This document shows positions 8,388 to 17,030 of a stretch of 64,000 nt of DNA, piece after piece; within the stretch, counting starts at the first letter, position 1, and every line of letters begins with the position of its first letter. Origin of the DNA: Bdellovibrionia bacterium (GTDB lineage: Bacteria; Bdellovibrionota; Bdellovibrionia; Bdellovibrionales; JAGQZY01); NCBI GenBank assembly GCA_030427805.1, contig JAUICP010000001.1, forward strand, positions 620,001-684,000, in the 5' to 3' direction. The notes under the pieces are model-generated. The model searched no databases and had not been told where the DNA came from. It was given only the letters and a program-made list of their open reading frames with translations. The translations under genes were made by a program, and so were the position numbers.

Positions 8388-9420
8388 ACACATAAAGGTT
8401 ATGAGTTTTGGCGAGAGCCATGGCGAAGCCATGGGTGTCGTTATCGATGGATTGCCGGCGGGAGTTCAATTTAGCCAAGAAACTCTCGATAACTTTTTAA
8501 AGAGACGGCGACCGGGACAATCTGAGGTGACGACTTCTCGTAATGAATCCGACCAGGCTGAAATTCTAAGTGGAATTTACGAAGGTAAAACCCTCGGCTC
8601 GCCGGTGGCAGTTGTCGTAAAAAACCGAGATGGAAATTCAAAAGCCTACCAAGATATAAAGAGTAACCCCAGAGTTGGCCACGCTGACGATATTTATCTA
8701 AAAAAATTCGGAATTCATGACTATCGAGGGGGTGGTCGTAGTTCGGGTCGCGAAACTCTCTCGAGAGTTGTGGCCGGTGCATTTTGCAAAATGTTGCTTG
8801 ATGAAAAACTACCAAATTTAGAAGTGATTTCTTTTACCTCACAAATGGGCCCGCTCAAGTTTGATGAAAAGAAGATAGCGGAGATTGTTAGTGATTCGGA
8901 TCTCATGAGTAAAACCCATTCAAGTCTTGTTCGTTGTCCGGATAGAGATTTGAGTCAAAAAATGGAATCTCTTTTAAAACAAGCAAAAGAGCAAGGCGAG
9001 AGCTATGGAGGAATAGCTCAACTTTTGATTCGTAATATTTGCTTCGGTCTCGGACAGCCTGTCTTTAATAAGTTCAAGTCGGATCTCGCTAGTAGCATGA
9101 TGAGCCTTGGGGCTGTCGTGGGCTTTGATTTTGGCGGTGGCTTTCTCGACCTAGAAATGCCGGGAACTGAGTTTCACGGTAGTTCAAGTTCCTCTCGGTA
9201 TGGAGGAATGCGTGGAGGGGTGACCACGGGAGAGCCCATTCTAGGGCGGGTGGCCTTTAAACCAACGTCTTCGGTAATGGATGTGGCAAAAAAAGGACGC
9301 CACGACCCTTGTATTATACCTCGGGCTTGCAGTGTAATAGAGGCAATGGCCTATATGTGTATCGCCGATCATTTGTTGTGGAAACAATCAGATAAAGTGG
9401 GGTCAATTAATGTCGAATGA
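8365..9420 (+). CDS. aroC: Chorismate synthase
   Basis: Last shikimate step, EPSP to chorismate, needing reduced FMN. Family signatures are intact: GESHGEAMGVVIDGLPAG near the N-terminus, RRRPGQS, the central GGGRSSGRETLSRV, and the late GRHDPCIIPRA. Length 351 is normal. The ATG lies 23 bases inside the end of the trifunctional gene, and the 3' end overlaps the kinase-like gene by 11 bases, so the whole block 4337-10138 is likely one transcript. Its product feeds menF, encoded 2.4 kb downstream. Confidence 0.96.
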   Translation: MSANLWGKHIKVMSFGESHGEAMGVVIDGLPAGVQFSQETLDNFLKRRRPGQSEVTTSRNESDQAEILSGIYEGKTLGSPVAVVVKNRDGNSKAYQDIKSNPRVGHADDIYLKKFGIHDYRGGGRSSGRETLSRVVAGAFCKMLLDEKLPNLEVISFTSQMGPLKFDEKKIAEIVSDSDLMSKTHSSLVRCPDRDLSQKMESLLKQAKEQGESYGGIAQLLIRNICFGLGQPVFNKFKSDLASSMMSLGAVVGFDFGGGFLDLEMPGTEFHGSSSSSRYGGMRGGVTTGEPILGRVAFKPTSSVMDVAKKGRHDPCIIPRACSVIEAMAYMCIADHLLWKQSDKVGSINVE

Positions 9421-10138
9421 GAGTGGAGAGCGATCAATCCCTTTAAATGAGGATTTACGGAGACAGTATTTGTTTTCGTTTCTCGGTGAAATGATGGGGG
9501 CTATTGCCCATGATTTAAATAACCCCTTAATGATTATTTTAGGAAAAGGGGACATGATTCATCGAGGGGTTGAAAGCAAAAAGTGGGATGACTTTAAGGT
9601 CATGGATTCGGCAGAAAAAATAGTAGAAACGAGCAAGAAGATGGCAGCGATCATCGAGTCGTTTCGGTCTCTCAGTGTTTCTCGAGGTCGCGAAGAATTT
9701 CGCGAGATGGCTCTCCAGCAAATGTTGGATGATCTTGATAGCTTTTTTAAGAAAAAGCTGAGCTATGTATCAGCTAAACTCAATAAGCAGGTAGAAGGTG
9801 ATAGTGCTGGAATGTATCGAGTTAATTACCTTAAACTGGGTTTGAGTATGATCCCATGGGTAAACATCATCCTAGAAGGCCTAAAAGGTAGAGATGACGA
9901 GCTTTTGCTCGACTTCATAGCCTCCCATAAAGATGGAAAAATTCAGCTCAGTCTCGCTGCGCCTTTTAACGTTGAGGACACAAGTAATTACAAAGACCCA
10001 TCAGCTTCCCATGAGAAGTTTAAAGATTGGGGTCTCAATCTATTGGTCGCAGAAGAATCAGCCCAAGAATGGGGCGCTGATTTTCAAATTGAGTGGGCTC
10101 CATTTAAGATCACTTATACTTGGAGTGACTCACTTTAA
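9410..10138 (+). CDS. Histidine-kinase-like protein with degenerate ATPase domain
   Basis: A 242-residue soluble protein. An H-box AHDLNNPL with candidate phospho-acceptor H34 is clear, and the following helix fits a HisKA dimerisation hairpin. The remainder aligns only loosely with HATPase: the N-box position reads VNIILEGLKG without the usual NAxxA, and the G2 region is reduced to WGLNLLVAEES. No DxGxG is visible. It may be a phosphotransfer or pseudo-kinase protein rather than an active kinase. The start overlaps aroC by 11 bases, tying its expression to aromatic biosynthesis. No response regulator is adjacent. Confidence 0.65.
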   Translation: MSNESGERSIPLNEDLRRQYLFSFLGEMMGAIAHDLNNPLMIILGKGDMIHRGVESKKWDDFKVMDSAEKIVETSKKMAAIIESFRSLSVSRGREEFREMALQQMLDDLDSFFKKKLSYVSAKLNKQVEGDSAGMYRVNYLKLGLSMIPWVNIILEGLKGRDDELLLDFIASHKDGKIQLSLAAPFNVEDTSNYKDPSASHEKFKDWGLNLLVAEESAQEWGADFQIEWAPFKITYTWSDSL

Positions 10139-10153
10139 ACGAGGCCGAGTAAC

Positions 10154-10882
10154 CTATTTAACTTTTCCCTCATAGATATAGGCAATGCCTGCAGAGAGAC
10201 TGTGAAACTTACAGCTGTGATACTTTCCAGTCGACTCCATGAGACTGATAAAGTCGTTTCGACAAGGGAATTGAGCTGAAGATTTTTGTAAGTATTCGTA
10301 GGCTTCTTGTTTACCAGTCACCCACCCCCCGACAACTGGGAGTATGTGATTAGAGTAGAAATTGTAGACTTCTCGAACCCCAGGAATCGCAATTTGTCCA
10401 AACTCTAGAACTAGGACTTTTCCACCAGGCTTGGTGACTCTGGCCAATTCTTCGAGGGCCTTTTTAGGGTTGTTCACATTGCGAATTCCAAACGATATCG
10501 AAGCAATATCAAATTGCTGATCTTCAAAAGGAAGTTGCGTAACATCGGCAACGCTAAACTTGATATCGCCGAAGCCAGCCTTTTGAGCCTTTTCTGGAGC
10601 GGGTATTAACATTTCCGCACAAAAATCCGTACCTGTAACTTGAGACTCGGGACCCAATGTTTTCTTAAATTGAATAGCGAGATCACCCGTGCCAGTCGCA
10701 CAATCCAGAACCTTACTCTTTGGTCCACCACCACTGAGGCGTACTAATTTTTTCCGCCAGAGGTGATGAATTCCCGCCGAAAGAACATCGTTAGCTCGGT
10801 CGTAACTGGGGGCTATTTCTGCAAACATACTTCTAATTTTCGCAGCTTCAGGGCCTGTGTGATTTTCAGTATTCGTTTTCAT
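10154..10882 (-). CDS. ubiE: Demethylmenaquinone methyltransferase (MenG/UbiE)
   Basis: Adds the ring methyl in the last step of menaquinone synthesis using S-adenosylmethionine. The 242 residues carry the UbiE signatures: FAEIAPSYDRANDVLS, SAM motif I LDCATGTGDLA, TGTDFCAEML, SFGIRNV and the LVLEFGQ motif. With no ubiquinone genes present and a men operon next door, menaquinone is the likely product. It lies 12 bases downstream of the DAHP synthase gene on the same strand and converges with the histidine-kinase-like gene. Confidence 0.93.
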   Translation of the reverse strand: MKTNTENHTGPEAAKIRSMFAEIAPSYDRANDVLSAGIHHLWRKKLVRLSGGGPKSKVLDCATGTGDLAIQFKKTLGPESQVTGTDFCAEMLIPAPEKAQKAGFGDIKFSVADVTQLPFEDQQFDIASISFGIRNVNNPKKALEELARVTKPGGKVLVLEFGQIAIPGVREVYNFYSNHILPVVGGWVTGKQEAYEYLQKSSAQFPCRNDFISLMESTGKYHSCKFHSLSAGIAYIYEGKVK

Positions 10883-10894
10883 ATTAAACTCGCG

Positions 10895-11674
10895 TTAGCT
10901 TCGAAGAGCTTGGGTGAGAGTATTAATTCGCTTCATTAAGTGATCGAACATTTCAGGGGTGAGGGCCTGAAATCCGTCGGATTGGGCTTTTTCTGGATTG
11001 TTGTGAACTTCGACCATAATTCCATCGGCTCCAGCCGCAGCAGAAGCTAATGCCATTGGAGTGACAAGATTTCTGACGCCCGTTCCGTGGGAAGGGTCAA
11101 CAATAATGGGAAGATCTGTATTTTCTTTGATATATGCAACAGAATTGAGGTCGAGCGTGTTTCGCGTCGCCGACTCAAATGTTCTGATTCCGCGTTCACA
11201 GAGAACGACCTGGGCATTTCCCTGGCTAGTGACATAGGAAGCCGCTTTGATCCACTCATCGTAGAGAGCCGAAAAACCTCTCTTTAAAAGAACCGGCTTA
11301 TCAAAGTTCGCTAGTTCTTTAAGAAGTGAGTAGTTATACATATTTCTTGAACCCACCTGAAACATATCAACGAGTTCGTAGAGTTCTTCAATCTGTCTTG
11401 GATCGGTAACTTCAGAGACAAAGGGCATTTGATGTTTGTCTTTGATCGCTTTGACGATATTAAATGCCTCGTGCTCTAGCCCTTGAAAGGCATCGGGTGA
11501 AGTCCTCATTTTATAGATTCCACCACGAAGAATTTTAGCCTGGGAGTTTTTCACACATTCAGAAATGAGATCGAGTTGTGATTGAGATTCGATTGAGCAA
11601 GGCCCGGCGATCGCAACAAACTGGCCACCACCAATTTCGATATCTTTAACTTTCACTACTTGTGTTTTACTCAT
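10895..11674 (-). CDS. aroF: DAHP synthase, type I-beta, catalytic domain only
   Basis: First committed aromatic step: PEP plus erythrose-4-phosphate to DAHP. Motifs [50 protein letters not shown] and DPSHGTG identify the AroF/KdsA-like I-beta class with its metal ligands (Cys, His, Glu, Asp). At 259 residues it is a bare barrel without an N-terminal ACT-like or chorismate-mutase domain, so classical built-in feedback control is probably absent. It is divergent from menF across a 164-base gap holding a palindrome. Confidence 0.94.
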   Translation of the reverse strand: MSKTQVVKVKDIEIGGGQFVAIAGPCSIESQSQLDLISECVKNSQAKILRGGIYKMRTSPDAFQGLEHEAFNIVKAIKDKHQMPFVSEVTDPRQIEELYELVDMFQVGSRNMYNYSLLKELANFDKPVLLKRGFSALYDEWIKAASYVTSQGNAQVVLCERGIRTFESATRNTLDLNSVAYIKENTDLPIIVDPSHGTGVRNLVTPMALASAAAGADGIMVEVHNNPEKAQSDGFQALTPEMFDHLMKRINTLTQALRS

Positions 11675-11706
11675 CGCTATTGCCTTTTAACTCAATAATA
11701 GCATAA

Positions 11707-11744
11707 GTTCAAAAAAATTTGAACAAAAAAGCCCCCCATATAAT
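11707..11744 (+). promoter_or_regulatory. Palindrome and TATAAT box between aroF and menF
   Basis: A perfect inverted repeat GTTCAAA-AAAA-TTTGAAC occupies 11707-11724, and an exact TATAAT lies at 11739-11744. The palindrome covers the region where a -35 element for the menF promoter would be. It could be an operator shared by the two divergent operons. No known regulator site is recognised. Confidence 0.4.
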
Positions 11745-11838
11745 CGGGTGCCTCTTACTGGTGTTCTCACTTAAACGTGTTAAAATGTTAGGGTTTTTAA
11801 CATTAAGCATTAATAATCACAAGCCTAATAGTGGAAAA

Positions 11839-12873
11839 ATGTCTGTAGAAAACACTGAGTTATTTACTGGATTAAGAAATGATGAATTTAGAGCCCTAAT
11901 TACCAGCTCAAATAGGGTTTATTTGCTTTCTGGCTACCGGGGTGTTTCTTCGCATTTAGAGGATGGTTGCTGGAATATTATCAGTCCGGACTTTGAAGAT
12001 TTAGCAGGTGAATCGTGGCATGTCTTCACAGAAGCCCGGGCCCTGAGTGTAAAAACTACGCTCCCTCAGCATAAATTCCAATGGCAAGAGCCAGACTTTG
12101 AATCCTTCAAAGAAAAGTTCGAAGAGTTACAAAAGGCATTTGTCGATACGGAATTAGAGAAAGCAGTACCTATTATTTTTGCTAAATCTTCCTTCGATAA
12201 ACCGGGAGTAAATGCCCTCGTTTCGACAGTCGTAAAATTACAAACTCCGGTGCCGGGGACCTACTCCTACGGTTTGTGGTCAAAAAATGGGGGGATTCTC
12301 GGAAGAACACCCGAAATTTTGTTCTCCTATGATGGTTCTGAGCTGCAAACAATGGCTCTTGCCGGAACTGCTGATATTGATCGCGATGATCAAGATTTTA
12401 TGGGGGACTCTAAAGAGCTCGATGAGCATGAATGGGTCAAAAAAGATATCCAGTCGCGATTAGAAGCCTTCGGCGAAGTTAAGAGTTCAAACCTTGGAAT
12501 AAAGAAGCTCAGTAAAATCAAGCATTTAAAAACAGAGTTATGCCTATCTCCCAAAGCTCCTCTGAAATTTTCAGAAGTTGTCAAAGCCTTGCATCCCACA
12601 CCTGCCCTTGGCGTGGCTCCGCGATCTGAATTGCAAACGTGGTTAAAAAACTTGTCAGTGGGTGAGGATCGCAAAAAATATGGAGCTCCATTTGGTTGGG
12701 TTGATCCCCAGGGAAATATGACGTGCCTAGTAGCAATTAGAAATATCCAATGGAGTGGAGACATCCTATTATTGGGATCGGGTTGTGGCATCATTCGCCA
12801 GTCGCAATTAGATAATGAATGGAAAGAACTTTCTCTTAAAAGAGAGCAAGTAAAGGAAGATTTGGGTCTGTGA
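11839..12873 (+). CDS. menF: Isochorismate synthase (chorismate-binding family)
   Basis: Converts chorismate to isochorismate, entry to the menaquinone branch. The chorismate-binding domain shows TPEILF, the ALAGTAD block, DEHEWV with the conserved Glu, LHPTPALGVAPR, YGAPFGW and the final ELSLKREQV. Menaquinone context favours isochorismate synthase over salicylate or anthranilate synthase. The frame is open back to a TTG at 11719, but ATG 11839 after GTGGA is chosen because the palindrome and TATAAT lie inside that extension; the product is then 344 residues. Its TGA overlaps the menD GTG. Confidence 0.9.
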   Translation: MSVENTELFTGLRNDEFRALITSSNRVYLLSGYRGVSSHLEDGCWNIISPDFEDLAGESWHVFTEARALSVKTTLPQHKFQWQEPDFESFKEKFEELQKAFVDTELEKAVPIIFAKSSFDKPGVNALVSTVVKLQTPVPGTYSYGLWSKNGGILGRTPEILFSYDGSELQTMALAGTADIDRDDQDFMGDSKELDEHEWVKKDIQSRLEAFGEVKSSNLGIKKLSKIKHLKTELCLSPKAPLKFSEVVKALHPTPALGVAPRSELQTWLKNLSVGEDRKKYGAPFGWVDPQGNMTCLVAIRNIQWSGDILLLGSGCGIIRQSQLDNEWKELSLKREQVKEDLGL

Positions 12874-14444
12874 ATATTCAATGTGCAAAAAAGGTATTAG
12901 AGTGTGTTATCTCTCGAGGTTGTACTGATTTTGTCGTTTGTCCTGGAGCCCGTAATAGTCCCTACGTCGAACTTGTCGATCGATTAAAAGGTATCAATAA
13001 ATATTCTCACTTTGATGAACGTGGCGCTAGCTTCTTTGCTCTTGGCAAACTCAGGGCTCATAAAAAACCAGTTGCCGTTATTGTTACTTCTGGTACAGCC
13101 GTCGCCGAATGTTTACCAGCGGTCATCGAAGCCTATTACCAAGAAGTTCCCTTAATTATCATTAGTGCAGATCGACCAAAGAAGTTGAGGGGGTCGGGAG
13201 CCCCCCAAAGTATCGAGCAAGCAAAACTACTCAGTGATCATTGCGAACTTTGCTTGGATTTAAACCCCAACGAAGAGCTAACGATTGAAAATTGGAGTGG
13301 TAGAGCTCCGCTCCACATTAATACTTGTTTTGATGAACCCCTTTTAGATGAAGAGTTGTCGGAACATGAAATTGAACTAGAAAAAGGACTTTTTCAGGTA
13401 GAGGCAACTCCTTTATCCCCCGGGGACAGTGAGTGGCTGAAGCAAACTTACAGGAGTTTAAAAGACCCCCTCGTAATCGTTGGCGGTTTAAACTCTGAAA
13501 GGGAGCGCTCCTCCGTCTATGCGTTTTTGAAGGAACAGAAACTTCCTATTTATGCCGAAGCAACTTCTGGCCTAAGGGATCCCAGGTTTCGTCTGGAGAA
13601 CTATATCATCTCAGGGGAGAAGAGACTGGAACAGTTGATTGATAGTAGGCAATGTCAGTCAGTTATTCGCATTGGTTCAGTTCCTACGGTCAAAGTCTGG
13701 CGAATACTTGAGTACTTAGATGTTCCCGTTCTCTCACTTTCGGAGTCACCCTTTTCGGGAATGAGTCACGGCAATCATATTTTTGCGAGAATTGACCAGG
13801 CCCTTTCAGTCATTAGTAAAATTCCAATTCCTCCGGCTTCGAACCTCAAGTTTCTAGTAACAGAAGTTCGACTTACTGAAGAAATTGAAGGTCTTTATAA
13901 GAAGTATCCAGAGTCAGAGCAAAGTCTTGTTCGTAAGATGGCGAGCAAACAAATGCGTGATTCTCTTGTATATCTAGGAAACTCTCTGCCTATTCGCGTT
14001 TGGGACCTAGTCACTTCAGATATAGGGTCTCCTCTAGTCTACGCCAATAGGGGGGCGAACGGTATTGATGGGCAAATCGCGAGTTTCTTGGGGTTACTCA
14101 ATCCAGAAAAGAGTAACTATTGTATATTGGGAGACCTTACGGCCTTGTACGACATTAATTCACTGGCTTTGATCAAACAAGCTCAAGTATCAGCCTCAGT
14201 TGTTGTAATAAACAATAAAGGCGGACGAATTTTCGAACGGCTATTTACCAGTAAGAGTTATCTTAATGAACATAATATTGAGTTTTCAAAATTTGCAGAG
14301 GCTTTCGGACTCGAATATAGAACTATAAAAAAGCAAGACGATATTCAGTCTTCACCACCCTCGGTATCTTGTATTGTCGAGGTTTTACCAGATAATCAGC
14401 AAAGCCGAAATTTTTGGAACGAATATAAGGAGCTGTTTAGTTGA
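12870..14444 (+). CDS. menD: SEPHCHC synthase (MenD), thiamine-diphosphate enzyme
   Basis: Adds 2-oxoglutarate-derived succinyl semialdehyde to isochorismate. Typical MenD features: CPGARNSPY near residue 24-32, FDERGASFFALG, TSGTAVAECLPAVIEA, ISADRPKKLRGSGAPQSI, and a C-terminal half with NRGANGIDGQIAS and LGDLTALYD, the ThDP-binding region. The GTG start overlaps the menF stop (GTGA) and the stop overlaps the menH start (TTGA). Length 524 is somewhat short of typical MenD but covers all three domains. Confidence 0.95.
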   Translation: MNIQCAKKVLECVISRGCTDFVVCPGARNSPYVELVDRLKGINKYSHFDERGASFFALGKLRAHKKPVAVIVTSGTAVAECLPAVIEAYYQEVPLIIISADRPKKLRGSGAPQSIEQAKLLSDHCELCLDLNPNEELTIENWSGRAPLHINTCFDEPLLDEELSEHEIELEKGLFQVEATPLSPGDSEWLKQTYRSLKDPLVIVGGLNSERERSSVYAFLKEQKLPIYAEATSGLRDPRFRLENYIISGEKRLEQLIDSRQCQSVIRIGSVPTVKVWRILEYLDVPVLSLSESPFSGMSHGNHIFARIDQALSVISKIPIPPASNLKFLVTEVRLTEEIEGLYKKYPESEQSLVRKMASKQMRDSLVYLGNSLPIRVWDLVTSDIGSPLVYANRGANGIDGQIASFLGLLNPEKSNYCILGDLTALYDINSLALIKQAQVSASVVVINNKGGRIFERLFTSKSYLNEHNIEFSKFAEAFGLEYRTIKKQDDIQSSPPSVSCIVEVLPDNQQSRNFWNEYKELFS

Positions 14445-15139
14445 AACTCTGGTTGTTTCACGGCTTTCTAGGAAGCCCAAAAGATTTTTCAGAAATTATT
14501 GGCCAGCTCCCCCTTGAACTCGAAGTGAAGTCTTGGGACCTTCATAAATTGTACGACGAACTGAAATTTCAATCGAAGCCTGATTTCTTACAGTTTTTTA
14601 AAGAACAAGCTGGTCACGACCCGGTGGTGCTGTGTGGGTATTCAATGGGAGGAAGAATTGCCCTCGAATTGAGTGCCCAGTTAAAGGAGCAAGTTAAGGG
14701 CCTTTTGATGTACTCGAGTCATATGGGATTAGCAAAGCCTGAAGAGCGGCTCCAACGGATCGATAGAGATAAAGCCTGGATTCAAACGTTCAGCGAAAAG
14801 AGCTGGCAAGAAGCTATGGAGCTTTGGAATGATCAGCCGGTTTTTTTGCACGATTTTAATGAAATTTCAGGGGAAGGGCAGGTCAGTACGGAGTCCATTG
14901 AATACTTTTTAAGTCGGTTTTCACTCGGTAAACAACCAGACTTTCGCAGTCACCTCTTGGAGGCTCAATTTCCGTGGCAAATCGTCTGTGGTGAAAAAGA
15001 TGAAAAGTTCTTGAAATTGTGGACGGATTTTTGTGAAACGAATAATAAAGAAACTAATTTAAAACTAGAAAATGGGGTTGGACACCGCAACCTTCGAGCG
15101 GGTGGACATTTTCTGGTAGAGTTTATAAATAATTTGTAA
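14441..15139 (+). CDS. menH: SHCHC synthase (MenH), alpha/beta hydrolase fold
   Basis: Eliminates pyruvate from SEPHCHC. The 232 residues begin LWLFHGFLGSPKDF, matching the MenH oxyanion region, with nucleophile elbow CGYSMGGRIAL and the catalytic His in VGHRNLRAG; Asp is likely in CGEKDEKF. The TTG start sits in a TTGA overlap with menD and is preceded by AAGGAG (14427-14432), a good ribosome site. Position between menD and menA supports the assignment over a generic hydrolase. Confidence 0.88.
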   Translation: MKLWLFHGFLGSPKDFSEIIGQLPLELEVKSWDLHKLYDELKFQSKPDFLQFFKEQAGHDPVVLCGYSMGGRIALELSAQLKEQVKGLLMYSSHMGLAKPEERLQRIDRDKAWIQTFSEKSWQEAMELWNDQPVFLHDFNEISGEGQVSTESIEYFLSRFSLGKQPDFRSHLLEAQFPWQIVCGEKDEKFLKLWTDFCETNNKETNLKLENGVGHRNLRAGGHFLVEFINNL

Positions 15140-15170
15140 CTTCCCCCAAATACTTCAGAGGTAAGGGATT

Positions 15171-16055
15171 ATGGCATCAATCACATTTCAGTCGCTACTT
15201 TTAGCATCAAGACCAAAAACACTCACCGCTGCACTTATTCCAGTATTTGTGGGAACGGGTTTAGCATGGGGACTTGCGGGCAAGGTCGATTGGCTGATCT
15301 TTGCGTGTACATTGCTCAGTGCCCTAGGCATTCAGATCGGAACAAATTTTTTTAACGATGCACTCGATTTCGAAAAAGGAGCCGATACTTCCGAACGTGT
15401 TGGGCCAAAACGGGTGACCCAATCCGGGCAAATGACGGCCAAACAGGTTAAGCTCTATGCTATTATCAGTTTTGCATTAGCGATTCTTTTGGCCATCCCT
15501 CTCGTAGTTAAGGGCGGATGGATCATCGTAGCAATCGGTCTGTTGTCGCTGCTCTTTGGTTATCTATACACAGGGGGGCCCTTTCCTTTAGCCTATGTGG
15601 GGTTAGGAGATATTTTTGTTATTATCTTTTTTGGATTGGTTGCGGTTGCTGGTACGTTTTACTTGCACACCGGAGTGTACCTGCCAGAAACACTCGTGGC
15701 TGGTTTGCAAGTAGGCCTGTTATCGACCTCGCTGATAGCTATCAATAATGCCCGGGATATTGAGCAAGATAAAAAGGCGAATAAAAAAACTTTAGCCGTA
15801 CGATTTGGATTTGGTTTTGCACGCTGGGAAATTGTCTTAACTCAAATTATTCCATTAGCATTATGTTTTTACTGGTGGCGGCAAGATCATCATTTAGCTG
15901 CATTTTTGCCAATGGTGAGTCTCATTTGGAGTTGGACTCTTGTACTAGATACTCTGACGGCAAAACCCGACCAGAGGATGAACGATCTTCTGGCTCAAGC
16001 CGCAAAAATTCATCTAGTTTTTGGAATTTGTTTAGCATTTGGTTTTGTCTATTAG
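15171..16055 (+). CDS. menA: 1,4-dihydroxy-2-naphthoate polyprenyltransferase
   Basis: Inner-membrane UbiA-superfamily enzyme that prenylates DHNA. The 294 residues form about eight or nine hydrophobic segments. The first Asp-rich site is NDALDFEKGAD (from N62) followed by GPKRVTQSG, as in MenA; the second is NNARDIEQDKKANKKT. The gene follows menH after 31 bases with GAGG before ATG. A second, different UbiA-family gene occurs at 20972. Confidence 0.93.
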   Translation: MASITFQSLLLASRPKTLTAALIPVFVGTGLAWGLAGKVDWLIFACTLLSALGIQIGTNFFNDALDFEKGADTSERVGPKRVTQSGQMTAKQVKLYAIISFALAILLAIPLVVKGGWIIVAIGLLSLLFGYLYTGGPFPLAYVGLGDIFVIIFFGLVAVAGTFYLHTGVYLPETLVAGLQVGLLSTSLIAINNARDIEQDKKANKKTLAVRFGFGFARWEIVLTQIIPLALCFYWWRQDHHLAAFLPMVSLIWSWTLVLDTLTAKPDQRMNDLLAQAAKIHLVFGICLAFGFVY

Positions 16056-17030
16056 GTGGAGATGGGTTCTTTCTTCGATCGCGATCAAATATCGCTTTTT
16101 CCATATGTTTTGAAGGCTAAGGAAGAGTTAAACCGCGGCGGAAGCTCTGAGGTCGAAGGCTACCTATTGCGACTGAGTGTCGACGCGTCCCAAGGTTTTT
16201 CGGTCTTACAAACCTGGCCCTCCCTTGGTGACCCTAAGCTCGAAGAGATTTGTAAGGATCCCGAGAGTTTTTTAGCGACCGATTATTTACAACGTCCCCT
16301 TTATTTTGCGAACCTGGATCGACAAGCGCGATCTAAAAAACAATCACTGTTGGCCGAGACTAAGGGGCCTTCTAATCACACCATTTTGCATGACTATCTT
16401 CATGTACAAAAAGGAGAATTGTTTAAAGTTAAAATGGGTTTTGGCTTAGACAAGGACTTAGAGAAGTTTGAATCTATCAGGAATTGGCTGCCTTTGGGGG
16501 CTCAGCTTCGATTGGATTTTAATTCGGTGAATGCCCGCCCGTTTTTAGAAAAATTAAAAGAGGATGATTTTCGCGTTATCGATTTTATTGAGGACCCAGG
16601 TGAAGAGGATTTTACTTTTTTTGGAAAATTAAAGAAAGATTTTCCGGTCAAGATTGCACTCGATCGAAAAAAAGACGATCTCGGGCAGTACAATGGAATT
16701 GATGCCGAGACCCTAGACGTTATTGTCGTAAAACCACTTAAAGAAAATTATAGATTATTAGATTCTGCAAACTCACAGAAGCTTTGCTTCACTTCTAACA
16801 TGGATCATTTCCTCGGGGTTATTCAGGCGAATTATGAGGCCAATCAAGCAATCGCTGAATCTTATGCGTTAACTGATTGTGGACTATTGAGTTTTCTTAT
16901 TTTTGATAACTCGTCGTTTTCTAATCAAGTGACGATCGATGGAACATCACTTTGCTTTAGCAAAAGTTTTGGCTGTGGATTTGGTCTGACAGACTACCTT
17001 ACAGGGATTTCTGACTGGAAGGCCCTATGA
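16056..17030 (+). CDS. menC: o-Succinylbenzoate synthase (enolase superfamily)
   Basis: Dehydrates SHCHC to o-succinylbenzoate. The barrel keeps the OSBS pattern: KVKMGF (general base Lys of KxK), LDFNSV and IEDPG and ALDRKKD (three metal ligands), VVKPL (second catalytic Lys), and a late DCGLLSF. At 324 residues it is typical. GTG 16056 directly follows the menA stop; an ATG at 16062 is an alternative start. Its TGA overlaps the menE ATG by four bases. Sequence identity to well-known MenC is probably low, but context is decisive. Confidence 0.88.
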   Translation: MEMGSFFDRDQISLFPYVLKAKEELNRGGSSEVEGYLLRLSVDASQGFSVLQTWPSLGDPKLEEICKDPESFLATDYLQRPLYFANLDRQARSKKQSLLAETKGPSNHTILHDYLHVQKGELFKVKMGFGLDKDLEKFESIRNWLPLGAQLRLDFNSVNARPFLEKLKEDDFRVIDFIEDPGEEDFTFFGKLKKDFPVKIALDRKKDDLGQYNGIDAETLDVIVVKPLKENYRLLDSANSQKLCFTSNMDHFLGVIQANYEANQAIAESYALTDCGLLSFLIFDNSSFSNQVTIDGTSLCFSKSFGCGFGLTDYLTGISDWKAL

